From: an uncultured Mucilaginibacter sp.
Lineage (GTDB): Bacteria > Bacteroidota > Bacteroidia > Sphingobacteriales > Sphingobacteriaceae
DNA length: 64,000 nucleotides
Reading direction: 5' to 3'
Assembly: GCA_903864275.1 (NCBI GenBank)
Contig: CAIPFE010000028.1
Span: forward strand, 186,001 to 250,000
Shown here: piece after piece, positions 61,714-64,000 of the stretch
How the letters are laid out: the number at the start of each line of letters is the position of its first letter
Position numbering within the stretch: the first letter of the stretch is position 1
The notes under the pieces: model-generated
What the model saw: the letters and a program-made list of their open reading frames with translations, nothing else
Database searches by the model: none
Told to the model about the DNA's origin: nothing
Made by a program: the position numbers and the translations under genes

Positions 61714-63402
61714 ATGAAACCATTTCTCAAATTGCTTGTCGTTTTCTTAGTCATGAGCATCAAGGCCATGGCCCAATCCAACACGCCAAATATTGGTTTT
61801 GAAGAAGGTACGTTTAATCACTGGGAATGTTATACAGGTCTGGTTGACTCCCTGGGTAATGTTTCAGTATACCCGTCATCTCCAACTTTTGACAGGCAAA
61901 CCATCTATGGTAAAGAGTCGACCAAGGTACTCGACAAGTATGGTCTTTTTCCGGTTCTTTGCCCTAATGGCAGCAATTATTCAATTCAATTAGGCAGTAA
62001 AGACACCAGCAGAGAGGCTGAACGCGTTACCTATACCTTTACTGTACCTAAGGGTAACGCTTACAGTATAATTTTTAATTACGCCGTTGTTTTAGAAAAT
62101 CCCAATCATTTATCCTTCCAGCAGCCCAAATTTACGGCACAGGTTTTTGATGTTACAGACAACAAGTACATTGATTGCCCTTCATTTGATTTTGTAGCAT
62201 CATCCGTTCTGCCCGGCTTTAAACTATCCGAGGTGAAAGGAGCAAGGGGCGCATCAATTTTCTATAAAGATTGGTCGACAGCAACAATTGATTTGCGTGG
62301 GTATCTCGGAAAAACCATTCGTTTAGAATTTACGGCCAATGATTGCACTTTAGGCGGCCACTTTGGCTACGCATACCTCGACTTGGATGAAAATGTTGGC
62401 TCCTCCATCAGTGGAAATGCTTATTGCGCGGGGCAAAAGTCGATAACTTTATATGCCCCGAACGGTTTTGCAGCCTACGACTGGTATAATGCCGATTTTT
62501 CAAAACAAATTGGCACTGGCCAAAGCATAACCATATCTCCGCCGCCGCCTGACCTGACAACCTATGCCATTAAGATTTTACCATATCCCGGGCTTGGCTG
62601 TGTGGATACTGTTTATACCGTTATTTACAAAAATGATGAGAGTTTTAAGTTAAATGTTTTGGATACCATATACGGATGCCCGGCGGCAGGGGTCGACCTT
62701 ACTGCCGCGGCGGTAACCGCAGGCAGCAGCCCCGGAATGGCACTAAGCTATTTTACCGACTCCCTGGCCACAAGCTATTTGTATAACCCTAACGCGGTTA
62801 CAACCACCGGTGTGTATTATATTCAAGGGATAAATAAGGAAGGATGTATGAATGTATTGCCTGTGCACGTTATCGTGACCTTGCCGGATATTAATGTTAC
62901 CGATCCAACGCCGGTCATTTTCCCTGCCACGGTTGATCTGTCAAAAACCTATGCGCCTCAGCCCGACGTAACCTATAGTTATTACACTAATTCAGAGGCT
63001 ACCACGCCAGTAGCGGATTATACCGCAATCCAATATAGCGGGAAGTTCTATATTAAAGCAACAAACAGCCATGGCTGCACTAATGTGGCGCCTGTAAACG
63101 TAGTTGTAAACCCTCCGCTTCCTTACACCATAGTAGCGCCGAATGTTTTTACCCCAAATAACGATGGCGTAAATGATTATTTTAACGTTACTATAAAGGG
63201 CATTGCAAGTTTTGAAAGCGTAAAGATATACAACAGGTATGGCCAGCTTATATTCAGCACTACGTCGCCAACCGAGTATTGGGACGGAACTTATAACGGC
63301 CGCATTATGCCGGTTGGCACATACTATTGGGTATTTGATGGAAGGGACGATTATTATCATACCAAAATTACCCGCGCAGCGGCGATTACGTTGCTGCGGT
63401 AG
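61714..63402 (+). CDS. Secreted protein with type B T9SS sorting domain
   Basis: From the ATG at 61714 this encodes 562 residues. After a signal peptide (LVVFLVMSIKAMAQ) comes a ~200-residue beta-sandwich like carbohydrate-binding modules (IGFEEGTFNHWECYTG to LDLDENVG), then three Ig-like or PKD-like segments, and at the end the gliding-motility-associated C-terminal domain: APNVFTPNNDGVNDYFNV, VKIYNRYGQLIF, YWDGTYNGRIMPVGTYYWVFD. This tail is recognised by the type 9 secretion system and holds the protein at or outside the outer membrane. It has no catalytic motif; adhesion is likely. Confidence 0.93.
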   Translation: MKPFLKLLVVFLVMSIKAMAQSNTPNIGFEEGTFNHWECYTGLVDSLGNVSVYPSSPTFDRQTIYGKESTKVLDKYGLFPVLCPNGSNYSIQLGSKDTSREAERVTYTFTVPKGNAYSIIFNYAVVLENPNHLSFQQPKFTAQVFDVTDNKYIDCPSFDFVASSVLPGFKLSEVKGARGASIFYKDWSTATIDLRGYLGKTIRLEFTANDCTLGGHFGYAYLDLDENVGSSISGNAYCAGQKSITLYAPNGFAAYDWYNADFSKQIGTGQSITISPPPPDLTTYAIKILPYPGLGCVDTVYTVIYKNDESFKLNVLDTIYGCPAAGVDLTAAAVTAGSSPGMALSYFTDSLATSYLYNPNAVTTTGVYYIQGINKEGCMNVLPVHVIVTLPDINVTDPTPVIFPATVDLSKTYAPQPDVTYSYYTNSEATTPVADYTAIQYSGKFYIKATNSHGCTNVAPVNVVVNPPLPYTIVAPNVFTPNNDGVNDYFNVTIKGIASFESVKIYNRYGQLIFSTTSPTEYWDGTYNGRIMPVGTYYWVFDGRDDYYHTKITRAAAITLLR

Positions 63403-63470
63403 TCATTGAGTCATTAGTCATTAGTCATTAGGTCATTGGTCGTTTTTTTCTTCTTTCGGACTTTCGGACT
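63401..63470. repeat. AGTCATT heptamers and TTCGGACT units after T9SS gene
   Basis: AGTCATTG (63401-63408), then AGTCATT at 63409-63415, 63416-63422 and 63423-63429, then looser AGGTCATTGGTC copies. The first unit uses the AG of the TAG stop. After a T-rich stretch come two TTCGGACT units (63455-63470). Confidence 0.85.
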
Positions 63471-63535
63471 CTTCTCCCACTCACCACTCACAATAATGAT
63501 TCTAAATAACATTAATCCTTTATAATAAAAATTAT

Positions 63536-63543
63536 TAGCTTTG
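63536..63543 (+). promoter_or_regulatory. -7 box upstream of ccmE
   Basis: TAGCTTTG is a perfect TAnnTTTG match. Transcription would start near 63550, leaving a leader of about 55 bases before the ATG at 63603. Confidence 0.5.
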
Positions 63544-63602
63544 CGTTTTGTATTTTTGTGCTGATAACTATCGGGATACAGAAGATTAGAGATAAACCAC
63601 TG

Positions 63603-64000
63603 ATGAAGAAAAGTTCTATTTTAGGTTTGGTTACCATTGCCGTCGCGATAGCGGTTATCATCTCTCTTTATTCAAAAACAAGTTCTTACGGTTCATTCAG
63701 CGATGCAAAAAAAACTGCAGCCGAATTGCGCGTTGTGGGCCATCTTGATAAACAAAAAGAGCTTTACTATGATGCCGCAAAAGATGCCAACTATTTCTCT
63801 TTTTATGTGAAAGACAAACAAGGCGAGGAATGTAAAGTAGTATTCCCCGGTACCAAACCGCAGGATTTTGAGCGGTCGGAACAAATTGTACTTACCGGCC
63901 AGATGGTAGGAAATGAATTTCATGCCTCTGATATCCTGATGAAATGCCCATCCAAGTACACCCAGGATAAGATTGACGTTACGGAGGCCAAAGCTAAATC
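63603..64000 (+). CDS. ccmE: Cytochrome c maturation protein CcmE, CxxxY type, 5' part
   Basis: The frame starts at the ATG at 63603 and is still open at the window edge (132 codons seen). An N-terminal membrane anchor (ILGLVTIAVAIAVIISLY) is followed by the CcmE OB-fold (ELRVVGHLDKQKELYYDAA ... FSFYVKDKQGEECKVVFPGTKPQDFERSEQIVLTGQM). The heme attachment site reads LMKCPSKY, so Cys115 replaces the usual histidine of the HxxxY motif (CxxxY, Tyr119). It carries heme from CcmC to the cytochrome assembly machinery. ccmF and others would lie beyond the window. Confidence 0.9.
   Translation, partial: MKKSSILGLVTIAVAIAVIISLYSKTSSYGSFSDAKKTAAELRVVGHLDKQKELYYDAAKDANYFSFYVKDKQGEECKVVFPGTKPQDFERSEQIVLTGQMVGNEFHASDILMKCPSKYTQDKIDVTEAKAK

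Overview
The window looks like a chromosomal segment of a Bacteroidota soil or plant bacterium of the Sphingobacteriaceae, most like Mucilaginibacter or Pedobacter. The signs are a gldC gene, a type B T9SS sorting domain, many secreted glycoside hydrolases, promoters with a TAnnTTTG -7 box, almost no Shine-Dalgarno sequences, and moderate GC. This placement is inference from gene content. No rRNA, tRNA, CRISPR array, integrase or transposase gene was found.

Region by region: 1-6.4 kb is a mixed stretch (lipase maturation factor tail, MarC, a diheme cytochrome, an SDR, a CPBP protease, lipoprotein and membrane proteins). 6.5-10.6 kb is an araB-araD-araA operon behind a palindromic candidate operator; it isomerises L-arabinose to L-ribulose, phosphorylates it and epimerises it to xylulose 5-phosphate. 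10.7-20.6 kb has housekeeping and stress genes (HAD phosphatase, cold shock protein, YtxH, M1 peptidase, Smr/DUF2027, a NahK-like sugar kinase, creatininase family, Crp). 20.7-33.1 kb carries hydrolases, an AlkZ-like protein, a histidine kinase, cell-envelope genes and two secreted glycosidases (GH20 and a GH30-like enzyme). 33.1-42.5 kb holds ferritin, glyoxalase-fold proteins, cutC, a Tat-exported glycosylasparaginase, a WYL regulator with two small ligand-binding-fold proteins, and a dihydroorotase. 43-46 kb is a PAS/GAF kinase with a 21-residue tandem repeat. 46.8-49.2 kb is a DEAD helicase-gldC block. 49.3-56.2 kb is a signalling island: a CHASE3 hybrid kinase with a frameshift at a G9 tract, CheR, CheB and a second hybrid kinase. 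56.8-64 kb is a cytochrome c maturation region (ccmB, ccmC, ccmD, ccmE) interleaved with glutamate dehydrogenase and a T9SS cargo protein.

The most unusual theme is non-coding. Many intergenic gaps are filled by short elements made of 7-8 nt tandem units, often facing each other as inverted arms and touching stop codons, start codons or promoters. The unit sequence differs from site to site (ATCTCAN, GACTTNN, TTCGGACT, AAGTCCGG, AGTCATT, GTTCATR and others) but the architecture recurs. One array has become the C-terminus of a Crp-family protein and another lies across the start of the GH20 gene. Other points for a second look are the G9 frameshift, an orphan CheR/CheB module, a CxxxY-type CcmE, substituted catalytic residues in the HAD protein and the dihydroorotase, a candidate small RNA near 15.4 kb, and genes whose -7 box lies only four bases from the start codon.
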